Origin: Ornithodoros turicata
Lineage: Eukaryota > Arthropoda > Arachnida > Ixodida > Argasidae
Reading direction: 5' to 3'
Assembly: GCF_037126465.1 (NCBI RefSeq)
Contig: NC_088206.1
Location: forward strand, 70,745,687 to 70,809,686
Length of the DNA: 64,000 bases
Shown: positions 1-12,494 of the stretch, one piece after another
Numbering within the stretch: the stretch's first letter is position 1
Layout: every line of letters starts with the position of its first letter
The notes under the pieces: generated by a model
Databases searched by the model: none
What the model was told of the DNA's origin: nothing
The model's input: only the letters and a program-made list of their open reading frames with translations
Position numbers and translations under genes: made by a program

Positions 1-237
1 GGTCTCACTCTATCTTGCCACGTCTGTGCACCCCACATAACCACAATTATCGCTACGCGGTACTAACAGAGATGATCAGATATGTATGAAGCCGTATGTA
101 TGTACATCTCATTACAAAGAGCTCGGGAAGCCAACCAAACCCAACCTATCGCTCATAAATAGCCAAACGCAACGTCTTAAGCTTCCACGGTCTAACAACA
201 TTGGAAAAAGAAAGTAGTGGAGAAAGTTTTTTTTTTA

Positions 238-514
238 AATTCCGTGTTAGCGTCGCAAAGCAACTGTGGCTATGAGCGGCGTATAGATGTGGACAGATGC
301 AGAGAGGACAGCAGGAAGGAGTGGGGGACATGTGGGTTAGTATGTGTCCTGGGCCGGTTTCACGGGGAACTGTGCCGAAATGCGTCCTGAAAGACTGCTG
401 GGAAAACCCAGGGAAAACCTCAGACAGCACAGTCGGTGGTAGGGATTCGAACCCAGCACGACCTTGGCTACCACCAACGAGAGGAAGGCCTTAACCCTCT
501 CGGCCATGCCGCCG
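238..514 (-). mobile_element. tRNA-derived SINE, near full length
   Basis: The element reads on the minus strand. Its head near 514 carries an A-box-like stretch (TGGCCGAGAGGGTTAAGG) and a B box (GGGTTCGAATCCC) with a long variable arm between them, as in a serine or leucine type tRNA. The body contains the phrases that recur in all other copies here (GGAAAACCCAGGGAAAACCTC on the plus strand, then TGTCCTGGGCCG, then GGACAGCAGGAAGGAGTGGG) and ends near 238 at GCTAACACGGAATTT beside an A/T run. It is the most complete copy in the window and works as the reference for the rest. A tRNA-derived SINE called Ruka is known from ticks; equating the two is an inference. Confidence 0.85.
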
Positions 515-2870
515 GTAATACAGAAAGTCTGGAACCCATATACTTTTTTTTTTATCTTCACCATATGCCTCTTGCCTCGTTATGTCTATATGAGTGCTTG
601 AGGTAAACGTAGCAGGGTAGATGTGGAGAATGTGCGTGCCTCTCCTGACGAAGGAAGCCCTTGAAGAGGGTGTTGCAAGCCTAATGTACCAGTTAGCGTG
701 CTTTGCTGGTAATTAAGAAGCGTCGTTTCGAGAGCCACCACTAGCTGTTTTTTTTTCCCGCAGCTTCCGTACTCCGATGCACTCCCTACTAACGCCCAAC
801 ACTTCGCTTAATTTCTTCGCCCTACGCGTTCGCGAAATAGCTTGCCAGGGTCTACTAACCACATCAACATAGTCCCACCAAACTCGAATTCTCACACGCA
901 CGCATTTGCTCCCCCTCTCTCTTAACCGTTCCTCCTTCACCTTAAAGAACGACCCCCGAGACCTCTCCCCCGAAAACCTTCGCCTTTATTATTTTTTTTT
1001 TCTCACCTCCTCCTTTAAATATATGCGCTTTCCCAATTCCCTCGCCGTCGTCGTCGGCGGCGGCGGCGGCAAATTCCGCGCGAGCGACTTCAACGCCACC
1101 TAGCTGCGTCGATTAATATTCGGATGAGTTATGAGGGCCTTGGCGGGACTCGACGCAAATTTGGGGAATGTCTGAACGCACTGCCGCGGGAGGATAAGGG
1201 CAGAGCGCTTTCGAGTGCGTCCTCTCGTACGATGTATAGGTGGCGTGCCGATCGATCTGCCAAGGACGGTGGAGCGTGTGCGAATTAAATTTGGCCCCAC
1301 ATTCGTCATCCCAATATGCGGCTTCATCGCGCAGCTGCTCTCAAGTGGCGGGAAAGGGTAATTTATTTTTGTCCCTCTCGACAAGGCTGCACAGACTGAG
1401 AGCTACGTAAAGAATTAATTTTCTTCTTTTCCCCCTTTTTTTGGGGGAGGAGGAGGCTTGATCCTGCGAAAATTTTGTTGATTCTTTATAAGCACCGAGA
1501 ACAACTCGTGTCTATAACGGCAGTATAGAGAGGCGTATGCAAACACAATCTAGCCCGCACGTGGTAGCGACACCGTCACGTGACCCTATAGAGTCACGGA
1601 CGGACCTACACCGTGATTAAAAACCTCTAAAAGCGATAAAACCCCGGTGCAGGGGACACAAAGAGACAACACAGACGAAAATGCTTTTTATCGCTTTTTA
1701 ACCATGATTAATCCCGCAAAGCCATATCGCTTTAGAAGTATGTAATCAACTACGTAAAATACAAAGCGCGTGGTGACATTAAGCGAAATTAAGCCCCGTT
1801 AAGCGCGTGGAAATGTTTTTTTGTCAACATTGCACGCTGTGTGTTCTCACTCTGTTCATTACCAGTGAAGCGTGCTACAGATAAAGCAAAATTCGCTGTA
1901 AGAGGAGGAGGAGGTTTCAATACACAATGTAACAGCTGCGGCAAATGAGGACTCTTTGATGTCCCATCGCTGGGCGTCACCCAGTTGCGTGATTTATGAA
2001 CGACGACGTCTCCCCCCTTGTAAGCTTTTAACCGTTAACTGTTGCGAAAATATTCGGCGTTCTTGAAGCACTACGCTGTCAACTCAGCCAGCTTCCTGGG
2101 AGTGAAACAAAGCATGATGTATGGCTTCAAACACAGAGCAGATAAAAGTTGATGGAAGTTGTGGAAGAGAAACGGTAATGGCGCAGAGTGCACGTAGAGT
2201 TGGCCTCACTCCGCGAAAAGTTTACCTCGCCGGACAGACTGACGTTTTACGAAATAATGGGCTAGCTGGGGAGTTGGCTTCTCTGCAGAGCACGCCTCTG
2301 TCGCGACTAGAGATGCAAAATTTCCAAAAATTTTCAATCGCTCGAAAGAAAAACGTTTATTTTTGTTTTGTTTTTTTCCCGAAAAATTGGAAACAAATGT
2401 GGTTGCTGCTGAGTCGAAGCATTGCCGGCCAAACCACAGCATACAATGAGCTAGAAGCTTTAGTAGTGTTCATCCTCTAGGCATAAACGCGGAGCAGAGC
2501 ATCGCATGAGACTGCTGTCTACTCAGCTTTAGGTAATTAGAACAACCCGTCCACTCCAAGCAGAACTCCGACATTATGTGAACGCGATAGCGATCGCTTG
2601 GAGCGGCCAGACGGAGCTCTTAGTTGTTGGTTGTTGGAGGATTAGAGGCACCTAAGCCACTGTTGGTGGGTTGGACCGCATCGAAGGCACGAAAATTTAC
2701 ATTTTTGAATTTTGTCGTCTGGAAATTTTGGGTGATTTTTTCCGGAGACGAGGAAAAAAACGAAAAAAACTCTTTTTTCCCCCAAAATCTCCGGTTGTTT
2801 TCCGGGGCTTGGCGTGTCTAGTTGCGACGCAGATTGACGTGCGGGAAAGAAAACAATAGGAACGTCGTGA
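515..2870. other. non-coding stretch, no gene seen
   Basis: I see no supportable gene here. From about 720 to 1110 the plus strand is pyrimidine-rich, ending in a short run of GGC triplets (1050-1071). Near 2300-2400 and 2690-2800 there are A/T-rich stretches with AAAATTTCC and GGAAATTTT type words, probably decayed repeats. Open frames of 60-119 codons in this stretch have no recognisable domain. Confidence 0.5.
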
Positions 2871-2897
2871 AGTCGGTTTCGCCGCATAGCGAACGTG

Positions 2898-3560
2898 CAT
2901 TGTGGGACTCATGGCGTGGCAAATCAAAGCGCGAATGTTGATAATGATAACGTTCGCTTCGGTGCACAACACACAAGCACTGTTGAGCGCACCGACGTGC
3001 ACTAAAATGTTATAGTTTTGAACTCGCTTTTAACGCACAGCATACACGCTTTCTGGAGAGATTAACCCGTAATAAAAATTAAGCCGTTGTAATTTACCTT
3101 CGCTGCGCAATACGTGCGCAACGTGGGGCAAACTAACGCGCAATAAAAGTGAATTATCGTAAAGTTTGCGTGTGGAGCAGTTTGAGAATATTGTTGGCGT
3201 ACAATGGATTTTTTTTTTTTGTAAGGAGAAATGAAAAAAAAAACATCAACTACAACACCAAATCAAGGCTAATCATTGAAAAGTTCGCTCCACTATACGC
3301 AGCACGCGCGCATAGTGTATCAACGTGCAATCAAAAATAGGTAATTGTAAAGTTGGCTTCTCTGTACTCCAACTGCGCATTGTGGGGCAGGCCAACGTGC
3401 GAGAAAAACGAAGTATTGTCGAGTTACCTTTCCTGCGCGGTACACACGCATTGTGGGGCAAAATGACACGCAACAAACATGAATGATTGTAAAGTTAACT
3501 TTACCACACAACTTACGGTATTGTGGAGGAAACTGAAGCGCAGTAAAAGAGCATTTACCA
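2898..3560. repeat. degenerate tandem repeat, period about 70 bp
   Basis: A unit containing GCGCATTGTGGGGCAAACTAACGCGCAATAAAA and then GTAAAGTTGGCTTCTCTG recurs with variation. The clearest units start near 3307, 3377, 3447 and 3518, a spacing of 70-71 bp. Poorer units occur near 2898 and 3113. The array is old, since units differ at many positions. It looks like a small satellite relic; open frames inside it are by-products. Confidence 0.6.
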
Positions 3561-3925
3561 GTCGGATACCACCCCCTGGCGGCCTTTTAGTCGTCCGTTC
3601 AACCTTTCGTGTTCCGCATAGGGCTCTTGCAGTGAAGTTTGCACAGCGCCATTTCGGGCCCAAGCGGCCACAGATCCCAACAGTCGGTCGTTTCATCAGC
3701 GGGTTTTGCATGGTGCCTCAAACGGTATGGTGCCAAGGAAGCTACAAAACCTGTAGGAAATCCAAAGAAAAAGCGGTGCTTCTTGAAAAGTGCGAACAAC
3801 TATTTGAACTATTTGAAAAGTGCAACAACTAGTATTTGAAAGTGCCGCGTCGTCTGCTAAACTACCGCGTGTTGCACAATTTGGGGCGCTGTCGTTGCTG
3901 CTCATTAGCGCCACCTGGCCCAGAG

Positions 3926-4292
3926 CTGGGGCGGATCCAGGGTGGGGGTGCCCCCCCCCCCCGAGACATTCCCCCCTCCCCCATTCCGGCAGATTTTCCT
4001 GCCGCACGCTCTGTTTTCCCGCCAATCCCGCGTGCGCCTTTCGCACCCAAGATTGAAAGCACCTTCAGTTATGCGTTGTTTTGAACGGACTAAGAGCATG
4101 TTTTTGTAAGGGTCTAGGGTGGCGATTCTCTACAGCTTGCTAAGCTTCGCAACATGTAGATCATAAATAAAGTTCTGGTGTGAAATGAAAGCGCAGCAGC
4201 TCGCCGTCTTACATGGCGACCCCCCCCCCGTCTTCTCTCTCTTTTCTTTAGTGCCCCCCCCCCCCCGAGGATCTTCCCTGGATCCGCCCCTG
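3926..4292. mobile_element. hAT-type MITE with perfect 8-bp target duplication
   Basis: The left terminus reads CTGGGGCGGATCCAGGG and the right terminus, read inward, CAGGGGCGGATCCAGGG. The 8 bp outside each end are identical (GCCCAGAG at 3918-3925 and 4293-4300). An 8-bp target duplication with CAGGGGCGG-type ends is characteristic of the hAT superfamily. At 367 bp, with poly-C runs inside and no transposase frame, this is a non-autonomous copy. The near-perfect ends suggest a fairly young insertion. Confidence 0.85.
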
Positions 4293-4390
4293 GCCCAGAG
4301 CAACAGGTCTATTGCTTTTGACTATAGTCTGCAAGCCTCTTAGGCGAAGGAAAGTGGTAGATAGAAAGCAGACGTAACGCAGAAGAAACA

Positions 4391-4915
4391 GAATGTCATT
4401 CGCCAAATGATGTCAGTGTCGATAATTAAGACACCAGGGCCGAGCGTATGAAGCATTATACAGGTATATAAAGTTATATCTTTATTTCTTTTGCTCGAAA
4501 CTAACGAAGCATTAGATTATTTCACAAAATCGTTGCCTTTTAATTAATGGGCTAAGTACAACAAGCAAAGACGACTAAGAAGGCTATCTGCACCCCACTT
4601 GGCAACGTGGCGACTGGGAACGAAGGTAGTTCTCCGAAAAACACTGTTTAGCCTTCCTCCCTTCGTGTCAGAAGTTATCAAATTTGTCGTACAAATATCG
4701 GAGTACAACTTTTCATTCGTCTATCGTTTCTTCGAACGGTTTATTGTTGTTGTTTTTGATACCGCTCTAATCCTAGGGCACGCTGTCGGTGCGAGAGGGA
4801 AAACCGAATGAGTTCCCCGAACTCATTCGCACGTATTGTCATTTGATTCCAACGTGTGAACTAAACGAATGTCATTCAGTTCGAATGTCATTCGCTGGGA
4901 ATGACATTCAATTTG
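4391..4915 (+). repeat. interspersed repeat with GAATGTCATTC motifs, copy 1
   Basis: This block matches, in inverted orientation, a block at 53010-53530. Shared landmarks in order are the GAATGTCATTCGCC end, GTGTCGATAATTAAGACACCAGGGCCG, TTTCTTTTGCTCGAAACTA, TTGGCAACGTGGCGACTGGGAACGA, AACACTGTTTAGCCTTCCTCCCTTCG, and GTCGGTGCGAGAGGGAAA. Both outer parts carry repeats of GAATGWCATTC, suggesting terminal inverted repeats of a non-autonomous DNA element about 0.5 kb long. A 70-codon open frame inside is not conserved between the copies and is not called. Confidence 0.7.
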
Positions 4916-5649
4916 CCATGAGACAGGAGTATTAAAGTACGGGTTGTGTCCGAACGTGTTTCATTTTTACGGGATTCGAATGGTGGTACCCACTTATAGT
5001 ACCGAACAGGGTGTTTCGTCACACTTCCCGAGAAACTCCAGTCAATAAATATGTTCCCTCCCTTTCGTACCCGATCGTAAGTCCGCGTGGCTCATAATTC
5101 GCCATAATGGAAAAGCTTGAACGTCGCCGACGAGAAGATGAACGACGTCGAAACACGCATCCGTCGCTCACGCAGGTTTTCCTCATCCTGTAGTTCCGCC
5201 AACAACCATCTCGCCTGCGTTTATGCCGTTTTATTCGCCTCATAACGCGCCACGCGCGTTTTTACTTCGCCAAGCAACAAGAGAGCGCTCGATCTGGCGA
5301 TACCTTCTGGCAGAAGCGTAATCCACGTCCGACAACCCTGAGCTGCGTCGCATCGCTGCAGAAATGTGGAAACGCTTGCTAGGCGCTTCTGCGGAGGCAC
5401 TAATCCGCTTAGTAAAGGTCCTTGTAGTGTACGTGCTGTGACACCATGTTTGTCCCGCTAGTGTTGTGTGTGTACCCAGAAGGGACGAATTGGCAGACGG
5501 CTTAGTTAGCGTTTCTATATTCCGATGTTTTCGCGTGCTACTTCTTTCTCGCCTCTTTCGCGTGGCCTCAAAAGTCGCGAATTTAAAATGACACTGCGGA
5601 TTTCGTATTATTTCGTAACATGATCGTAGTATGATTTCGTACGTTATTT

Positions 5650-5832
5650 CGTATTATGAATCTTGCTTGCTGTCTGAGGTTTCTCCTGAGTTTTCCGAAG
5701 ACCCCCCAGACGAATTTCGGCCCACGCATACTAATCCACCCTGTCCCCCACTCCTGCCTGCTGTGCACGTCTGTACGCCGCTCATAGCCACAGTCGCTTC
5801 GCGGCGCGAACACCCGGAATACGAAAAAATCT
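5650..5832 (+). mobile_element. SINE, 5'-truncated
   Basis: The plus-strand copy starts within the body (GTCTGAGGTTTCTCCTGAG), continues through CCGAAGACCCCCCAGACGAATTTCGGCCCACGC and ends at GCTTCGCGGCGCGAACACCCGGAAT. The tRNA-like head is missing. Confidence 0.75.
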
Positions 5833-6254
5833 TCCTCGCCGAACTTGCTCAACTTCCGCGAATTTTCGGAGGTGCCCGCAAAAACTTCAGAGCTTCAGCT
5901 TCTTCGGGCGCGGGTTGCGTCACCACAAATTTTTGCGTCTAATTCCGAGGCAGCAGCGCGCGCACGCGCACCTTCCCGGTCTCCGCTCTCCGGCCCACGT
6001 CGGAAGGCAATGAGCAGCTGCGGCGTGAAGATGGAAATCGCCCTCGGAGCAATTTGGCCAAAAAAAGGCTAACATATTTTCCACACACAAAGTTTACTGC
6101 AGCATTTTCCTACTAACCGCCACCAAGGTCCACAGGACGGTATGGCGTTCAAGTTAACACTGATGCGAGCTGTACGTACCTTGCCAGTATGTTGCTCGCG
6201 TGATCGGCTCTGGCGGCGAGACCCTCACTAGGGGCGCCACTGTGCCGCCTCTTG

Positions 6255-6562
6255 CAGAGCCATTTATGAGGAGAGTTTGGCCATTCTGTGATCTTTTGCC
6301 GCCTGGAGATGGGGAGCAGCCGTGACGTCAGAGCCATCATCGCTCCGCCCACTAGACGGGGATCAAAGGCGAGTCGCGGCGGCACGCGGGGATCTCAAGG
6401 CAGTGCCTCTGCTCCAAAATGGTCGAATGGGAGATTTCAAGGCGATAGCTCTGATCCAAAATGGCGCCACTGGACTCTGGCGCCGCCCATCGTGTGACGT
6501 CAAATGGCGCGCTTTGAGACAGGCTCCTCCCAATGGCCAAACTCTGCTAATAAACGGCTCTG
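6255..6562. mobile_element. hAT-type MITE, 308 bp, perfect 8-bp target duplication
   Basis: The ends are inverted repeats of about 30 bp. The left begins CAGAGCCATTTATGAGGAGA and the right, read inward, begins CAGAGCCGTTTATTAGCAGA; both continue into GTTTGGCCATT. The flanks GCCTCTTG at 6247-6254 and 6563-6570 are identical. The interior contains a partial 42-bp duplication (near 6391 and 6433, CTCTGCTCCAAAATGG / CTCTGATCCAAAATGG) and two TGACGTCA octamers. Several open frames cross it but none resembles a transposase. Confidence 0.85.
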
Positions 6563-7539
6563 GCCTCTTGATGGGGAGCCTCGTTTCGGTTTTGCTTCTG
6601 TTATTTACAGTAGAAACGGCCATTTTGGAATGCAAATGCGACTTACTTGGAACACATGTGACGTTTTCGTGACGCATATAGGAAATATCAACGCTGTACA
6701 GCCTCTTACACGTGCAATGCATTGATACATAATGCATTGGGCGGATACTGCCCGGAGAGATCCCCACGACACGGTTCGCTCAGTGAACACCAGGGGCTGA
6801 CTCCCAACTTTCGCGGCGCCAATAAGAAAAACAAATATAATGATGATGATTATGAACGGGGACTGTAAGTATAATATGCGCGTAATGCACACAAAAATAC
6901 GGTAAATCGTTCCTTTTGTCAGCTTTTACATAACGTACCTAGTTTTATCCCGATGCTTTTTTCTCGGTTACTTCGTGCATGGAAATCGTGGATCTCCTTA
7001 CGCAATCACAAAAAAGCCGACGGACGTCCTTTGGCAAGCTCTTAGAATGACGTCGTTTTCCACTACGCTGCGCTCAGAATGTCGGCCGTGCAGGAAAACA
7101 GGCCCGTCCTAACCATCCTAAATCGCCCTCGTTTACAAGTAATAGAGGGCGCCACGTAAAGTAGCGGAAAGAAGATAGAAAAAAAAAGTAGCGTTCTCGT
7201 CGTCGTATAAAGGATTCGTTAAATTGGTTCCAGTTCTTTTCCCGGGTCTAATTTAACGACGGCACGCCAGGATGATCATTTTTGACGCAGACATCGCCGC
7301 CGACCGAGCCATTTCTCTCATTTATTTTTATTCTAATTTTGTTTTTGTTTGTTTGTTTTTTCATTCCGACTTTCACGTAACGTCTTAAGGTATGGGTATT
7401 TTCTTATGACATATTAAAATGGGGTTCGCCTTATTGTTTATACCGTAACTGGTACTTTTCCTTTTTACCTTTCTCCCGCGGGATAAGGTCACGCGTCAGC
7501 GGCCGAACCATCATAATTTCTTATATTCTACGGCTTCTT

Positions 7540-8065
7540 GGCTCCTTTCAAGAGGGAGGGAGAGAGAGAGAGAACGAAAGGGTGCAAGGAGGAATATAGA
7601 AAATGGGGAAGCGAATTTTCGGAACAAAGGGAATACAGAATATGCGAGGAGTGGGAATTGAATATTAGGGAAATTGGTGAATTGAATATTCGGGAAGACA
7701 GATGGGGATATATGGGGAAGAACAGGAATGGAAGTCGAGGGGGAATGGAGATATAGGGAAGATGGGAAAAAGGAATAGGGGGAGGGCAGTTAATACAGCA
7801 TGGGAGAAAGTGAAGAATGGGATTTCGGAGAAGACATATGGGGGAGTGAGATATGTGGAGAGCACGAGGGACGAGGAAAGGAAATAATAGACGTGGAAAA
7901 GTTGGGGAAGGAATATATGGGAATGTAGATGGAAACCGTGCAACGAGGGAAGATGGGGACTGGGATATGGGGAAGGCGAATAACGAAAAATGAGATGACC
8001 AGGAATGGTCATAGGGAAGAGAAGGTGTTCAAGAAACGGGACATGAGGGAAAGGGGAAAACAGTA
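7540..8065 (+). repeat. purine-rich low-complexity tract
   Basis: For about 520 bp the plus strand is almost all A and G, with recurring GGGAATATGGGGA and GGGAGAG words. It is not a simple tandem array. Translations are dominated by Glu, Gly, Arg and Lys, with no sign of a domain. Confidence 0.7.
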
Positions 8066-8189
8066 CAAGCGCTTTCTTCTCGCATATAATGGAGAATCAA
8101 GGATCGGAAGAAATCGAAGTAAAAAAAAGAGTGGTCGTGGCGTCAAAAAGAAAAGAAGAAATAAATAAATAAAAAGAAAAAGAAACCAA

Positions 8190-9391
8190 GAAAATTCGTC
8201 AGGACTTACAAGTATAGCGAGTATTTACAACATAACTATTTGACACTTTTGTCACTATTATTGTCACCTATGGACGAGAAATCACAGAAGCATGAACTAG
8301 CCATGGTGTTTTGTAATATACGTACCATTCATGCGTTCATTCATTCATTCATTTTTATTAATGTCACTTTATTCTCATTACGATAACGTAATACCACAGG
8401 GGCCAAAAAGCAACAAAAATACCGCTTGTGTATACTACAGTAACAGAAAGTGGCAGAGTTTAAATCAAATAATAAGGCAACCAACGCCCAAGCAATGGTC
8501 TCCAAAAGGGCAGCTGACACAAAGACAGTACCGGTGCCGGGAATGGAAACTTAACCCACCAATGTCATACGGGTACCTTTCAGTGTCGACGTGTGCGGTT
8601 GTAAATCATAGTATTCACGTAGTCCGCTAGAGCCTGTGCAGTTTACACGAGGATAGCGCAGACAAAATGACTGGGGCCGTTCGGTGTACTCTTTGTGCAG
8701 TCAGCGTTAGTCTCTGCATAGCGTCTGCAGCGCCCTTTTAACGATACCGATGGCTTTCAGCCTTTTGTCAGACGGAAGATAAATTTCCATTTCAAATTTT
8801 GGCCTCTAAGTTGATGCGAATTCGGGTTGCGCGTACTGGCAGCTACTATACGTGTATCCTTCACTCCGATGCACAGGGGGAGGAGAGCTATTTCATGAAT
8901 ATTCACGAGGTGGTAATGCAAAGACCGTGTTAGTCTGAGATTATATGCGGCCACACCTGATACTACGTTCTCTCTGGGCATGTGCAGAAAAAAAGAGGGC
9001 GAGAGGGAAAGAGAAAGAAGGTTCCCTTTTGTATGGTAAAATATGCAGTTTGTGCAGCTCTGTTTTTGACGAGAGTCTGATAGTATATATGTGCGCACGG
9101 AAGCACTAAGAAGAAGACCCATTTCATCCGGGAACGTGCAAAGCGTCAGTTTGAAGCGTAGTCTCACTTTGAAAAAATTTTAACCGTGAAAATGCTCCGA
9201 GCCAGCCGTTCTTAAACTCACTTTATGCAAACTGTAACAAAGCGCTGGAAACAGTATTTATACTACTGCCTATGTGCATGCTCGTTCCTAATATCCATCG
9301 TATACTTGAAGCTTTATGCAATGAGCAGAGGAAGTCTGTAGAAATAGTCAAGTCCTGGGATGGCTTCACGAACATAATAAAAAAGAACTTG
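8190..9391. other. non-coding stretch, no gene seen
   Basis: Only an A-rich run just before it (8105-8190) and a short ATTC microsatellite (8335-8353) stand out. The 136-codon minus frame at 9167-8757 shows no domain, no splice signals at its ends and no repeat similarity that I can name. Confidence 0.5.
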
Positions 9392-9584
9392 AACACTGAA
9401 GCTTTCTAAGTTTATTCCATACAATATACAGAGCGACCGCTGCGGCGTCGCTCATGATCTCAGTTGTCTCGCGACATAAACCCCCAATTATTATTATCAT
9501 TATCATTATTATTCTATACGAGCTTTCGTGGCCGTCGCCGCTAAAGAAAGTTCATACAGAATAAACTTAGAAAGCTTCAGTGTT
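9392..9584. repeat. foldback element with 26-bp perfect arms
   Basis: Positions 9392-9417 (AACACTGAAGCTTTCTAAGT and on) are the exact reverse complement of 9559-9584. The interior holds a GAGCGACCGCTGCGGCGTCGCTC hairpin and an ATT-rich microsatellite. A run of T follows the right arm. Together with the foldbacks at 36.2, 37.6, 50.9 and 55.4 kb it may belong to one class. Confidence 0.8.
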
Positions 9585-10937
9585 TTTTTTTTTTTATCAT
9601 TATGAAACGGCAAAGAAATACCAGTGTACTTGAAACCTTTCTGCAGCACCTTATGGTAGTTACATTGTTGATACGTTACGTAATTCTTATCAAGCGCTCA
9701 TGCACTTGTTCGCACAGTGTTTCACAGATTACGGAAGATCTGTAGATTGCAGACATGGATACGACTTCGTTTCCACCGGAACAGCACAGCGACTTCACAG
9801 CAAAGCGTCGCCGGTGTTTGTCAAAGGCGTACAGATCCTTCCGGTTCATGCCCAGGACTTACTAAGTTTTTATGACGTTTGAAATGAAACAAAAATTAAT
9901 GCCAAAGTAGCTTTTGGATGCTGCACTATACCTTGGAAGGACGTAATAATTCACGTAAAAATATTTGTATTCGGTCCAGTCCTTTGGGGACAGAGACGCG
10001 AGAAAAAAAAAAAAGAAAATAAACATTACATTTACAATAATTGGAAGTAGATTTACACGTAAGATGAGCTAGCCTATTCCAACGGCAATCACCTGCTAAG
10101 CCTTGTGCGTTTCGTAGCGCTATAGATTATACATATATATTTTTTACAAAATGCATCTTGCGGCGGTTTTGAGAATTTCGAAACATCACACGCACTTCTA
10201 AATACTAGTTACACTTCTAGTAAATATGCGTTCTAGAATTAATTTCAACACGTTCGCGATGTTCCGACAGCTCGAGAAAATGAGAGAACAGCGGTTTCAA
10301 AATTTTAATTATTTACCGAAACAAATCTGAAAATTTTTGGCGCGATTTTCCACCACTCCATACATCGTTTTCGAGCTTTAATTATCGTTGATGTAAGTTC
10401 CGATGTCTGCCGTGCAAGCGGAAGATTTTTTTTACGTACCAGCAGGAATACCGTATACTCTATACCTCGGGGGGACCCTGCGCACAGAAATGCCGCACTC
10501 CTACGTAGAAGACTTCACTGTTCCAACTCTGGACATTCCACAAGATCGAAGAACCGTACAGCGACTACGTCGCAGAATTAACATTCCACGACGTCGCAAT
10601 TAGATTCATTCGATGAGATTTCTAATCCCCCGTTCGCAGGCGCGAAAATTCCTTCACTTTTAAGACCCCTCTAATTCCATAGGGGATAATTTTCTTGTTT
10701 TAGAGAAGAATATTTGAAACGGTCTAGCGTTCCGAAGTGCATATTAGGCACATCAGGGGACTATTACTGAGATAATTTCTTATTTCTTTTCGTTTCCCCG
10801 TTCTCTGTACTAATTACTATTCGTTTTGGGTATGTTGCAATGTCCGTGGGTGGGAGAGAAAGAAAATAATTTCTGTACCTTCAGCAGGTGAGGTCTGTAG
10901 GTCTGTACCTTCAGCAGGATACTATATAAGAAATGTA
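9585..10937. other. A/T-rich spacer, no gene seen
   Basis: No feature could be supported. The 66-codon plus frame at 10403-10603 has no recognisable domain and no splice or promoter context. Confidence 0.4.
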
Positions 10938-11497
10938 CCCGTATTTTCCGGTGTGTAACGCGCGCGTTATACAGTAAAAAAAATGTTATGAAGAGGTCCT
11001 GCGCGTTATCAAATGGTGCGCGTTATACGCGGAAATATTTTTCTGCAGAGGTGACGTACACATTCTAGCCTCTTCCAGAGTGTGCTGTGACTTTCTCCCA
11101 TGTCTTTTAGGGTCATCTGACAAAACCGGCTAAAGGGCACAGGGCTTCATAAAGGTTAATGATGCTGCTGCTGTTGAGCAGTCAATAAACCTGAATTCAT
11201 TTCAGAAGGTTGGCGTGATTGAGAAGGGACGCAAAACCGAAAACGGAGATGAGACTGAAGTGTACTATGACGCTGACTCTGTTGCATCGGAGTTTGATGC
11301 CTTTGACTAAATGTGTTTCAAATAAAGCTTATGCATATATGATACACCGCCTTGGTTTATTGTGTATACTGGTCGCAGTACAGAAGCTTGTACCAACATT
11401 GCGGTGTGCATTATGTACCGGTGCGCGTTATACATTGAACTTTTTTTTCGAATTCGGCCCGCTTTTAAGGGTGCGCGTTATACAGCGGCAAACACGG
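10938..11497 (+). mobile_element. TA-flanked Tc1/mariner-superfamily element, pogo-like, internally deleted
   Basis: The left end reads CCCGTATTTTCCGGTGTGTAACGCGCG and the right, read inward, CCGTGTTTGCCGCTGTATAACGCGC. Both are flanked by TA (10936-10937 and 11498-11499). The interior repeats GTGCGCGTTATACA words near both ends. A TA target duplication and such ends fit the Tc1/mariner superfamily. A short 3' coding remnant is preserved at 11206-11310, so this is a deleted copy of an autonomous element rather than a pure MITE. Confidence 0.7.
11206..11310 (+). pseudogene. C-terminal remnant of a transposase, acidic tail
   Basis: Thirty-four codons and a TAA are open in the frame starting at AAG 11206. 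The peptide ends with an acidic stretch (DETEVYYDADSVASEFDAFD) typical of C-termini of pogo-like transposases, and an AATAAAG signal follows at about 11321. It lies inside the TA-flanked element 10938-11497. The catalytic domain is absent, so it cannot be active. The family assignment rests on the acidic tail and the context only. Confidence 0.45.
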
Positions 11498-11977
11498 TAT
11501 TTAGGATAACCCACTAAATACCGAAGGATGAAATCAAAGTAGAAATACTAGGGAAAGAGAGTAAATGTGTGTGTCTCGTCTTATATCATTCGCCAAACTG
11601 AGGGATATATATCTTCAGTTGTCATACCAGCTATAGGTCGCTTATTGTTTCTAACTTAAGCAATTAGAGTCGAGTAGCGAATACTTCAGAAAGTATTTAA
11701 GACACATTCAAGACACTCTTAGTTATAGGTCATCGAAACAATCATCTTACTCATGATAATTTTTTTAAAATTTAAGCACAGGCATTATTGGCGCGTAGTT
11801 AGGGCATGTTGCCAGACGGGTTTAAATGCGGACCTTTATAGGGCCAACGTTGGCGGTAACGTTTAGGAGAAACGTCCTGAAACGTTCCGTTTACGGACAT
11901 GCTCGCCTGGGAAAGGTCCTCGACGTCCTTTGGAACCAGAGACCGGACTCAGTGGATTTTCCCGAGACCGATGTCTT

Positions 11978-12055
11978 GAAAAAAGAAAGAAAGGAAGGAA
12001 GGAAGAAGAAGAAGAAGAAGAAAAGAAGAAGAAAAGGAAAGAAAACGGGAAAAGT
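11978..12055 (+). repeat. GAA/GGAA-rich microsatellite
   Basis: Runs of AAGGAAGG and AAGAAGAAG over about 75 bp. Confidence 0.85.
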
Positions 12056-12494
12056 GCAGAGTAGGTATTTCTTCCAACGCAACCGATCAGAACGTGCCCA
12101 ATAGAGTTTGGCACGGCGACACTGGCGCCGACTTTCTTCCCCTGGTGGCGGGCGGAAGAAAAGTTTTCCAGTGCATTCTGCAAGTGTTGCTGGCGATATT
12201 ACACGTCATCGCGTGAATTCTGTCTTGTGTTCGGCCTACTTCAGTGAATGTGTACAATGCCTGATGAAATAACTGCACGAAACTGCGATATATAACTGAA
12301 ATAAATGCTGGAACTAACTTAACCTTGCCGCCACAGGTGGCACTGATGGCAGTGAGCGAGGGCGCCCTCTGGACGGCCGAACAAGCCCATACACAACCCC
12401 CCCCCCCCCCCATAGCGTGTCTCGTGCTCACAGTGTCCGTATTAGTGCAGCGATGCAAATCTAACTGTCAGTGCCGTACACACGTAAACAGAGG

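Noticed and set aside
429..513. tRNA gene
   Set aside because: The tRNA-like sequence is the head of a dispersed SINE. The acceptor stem does not close and the SINE body follows directly.
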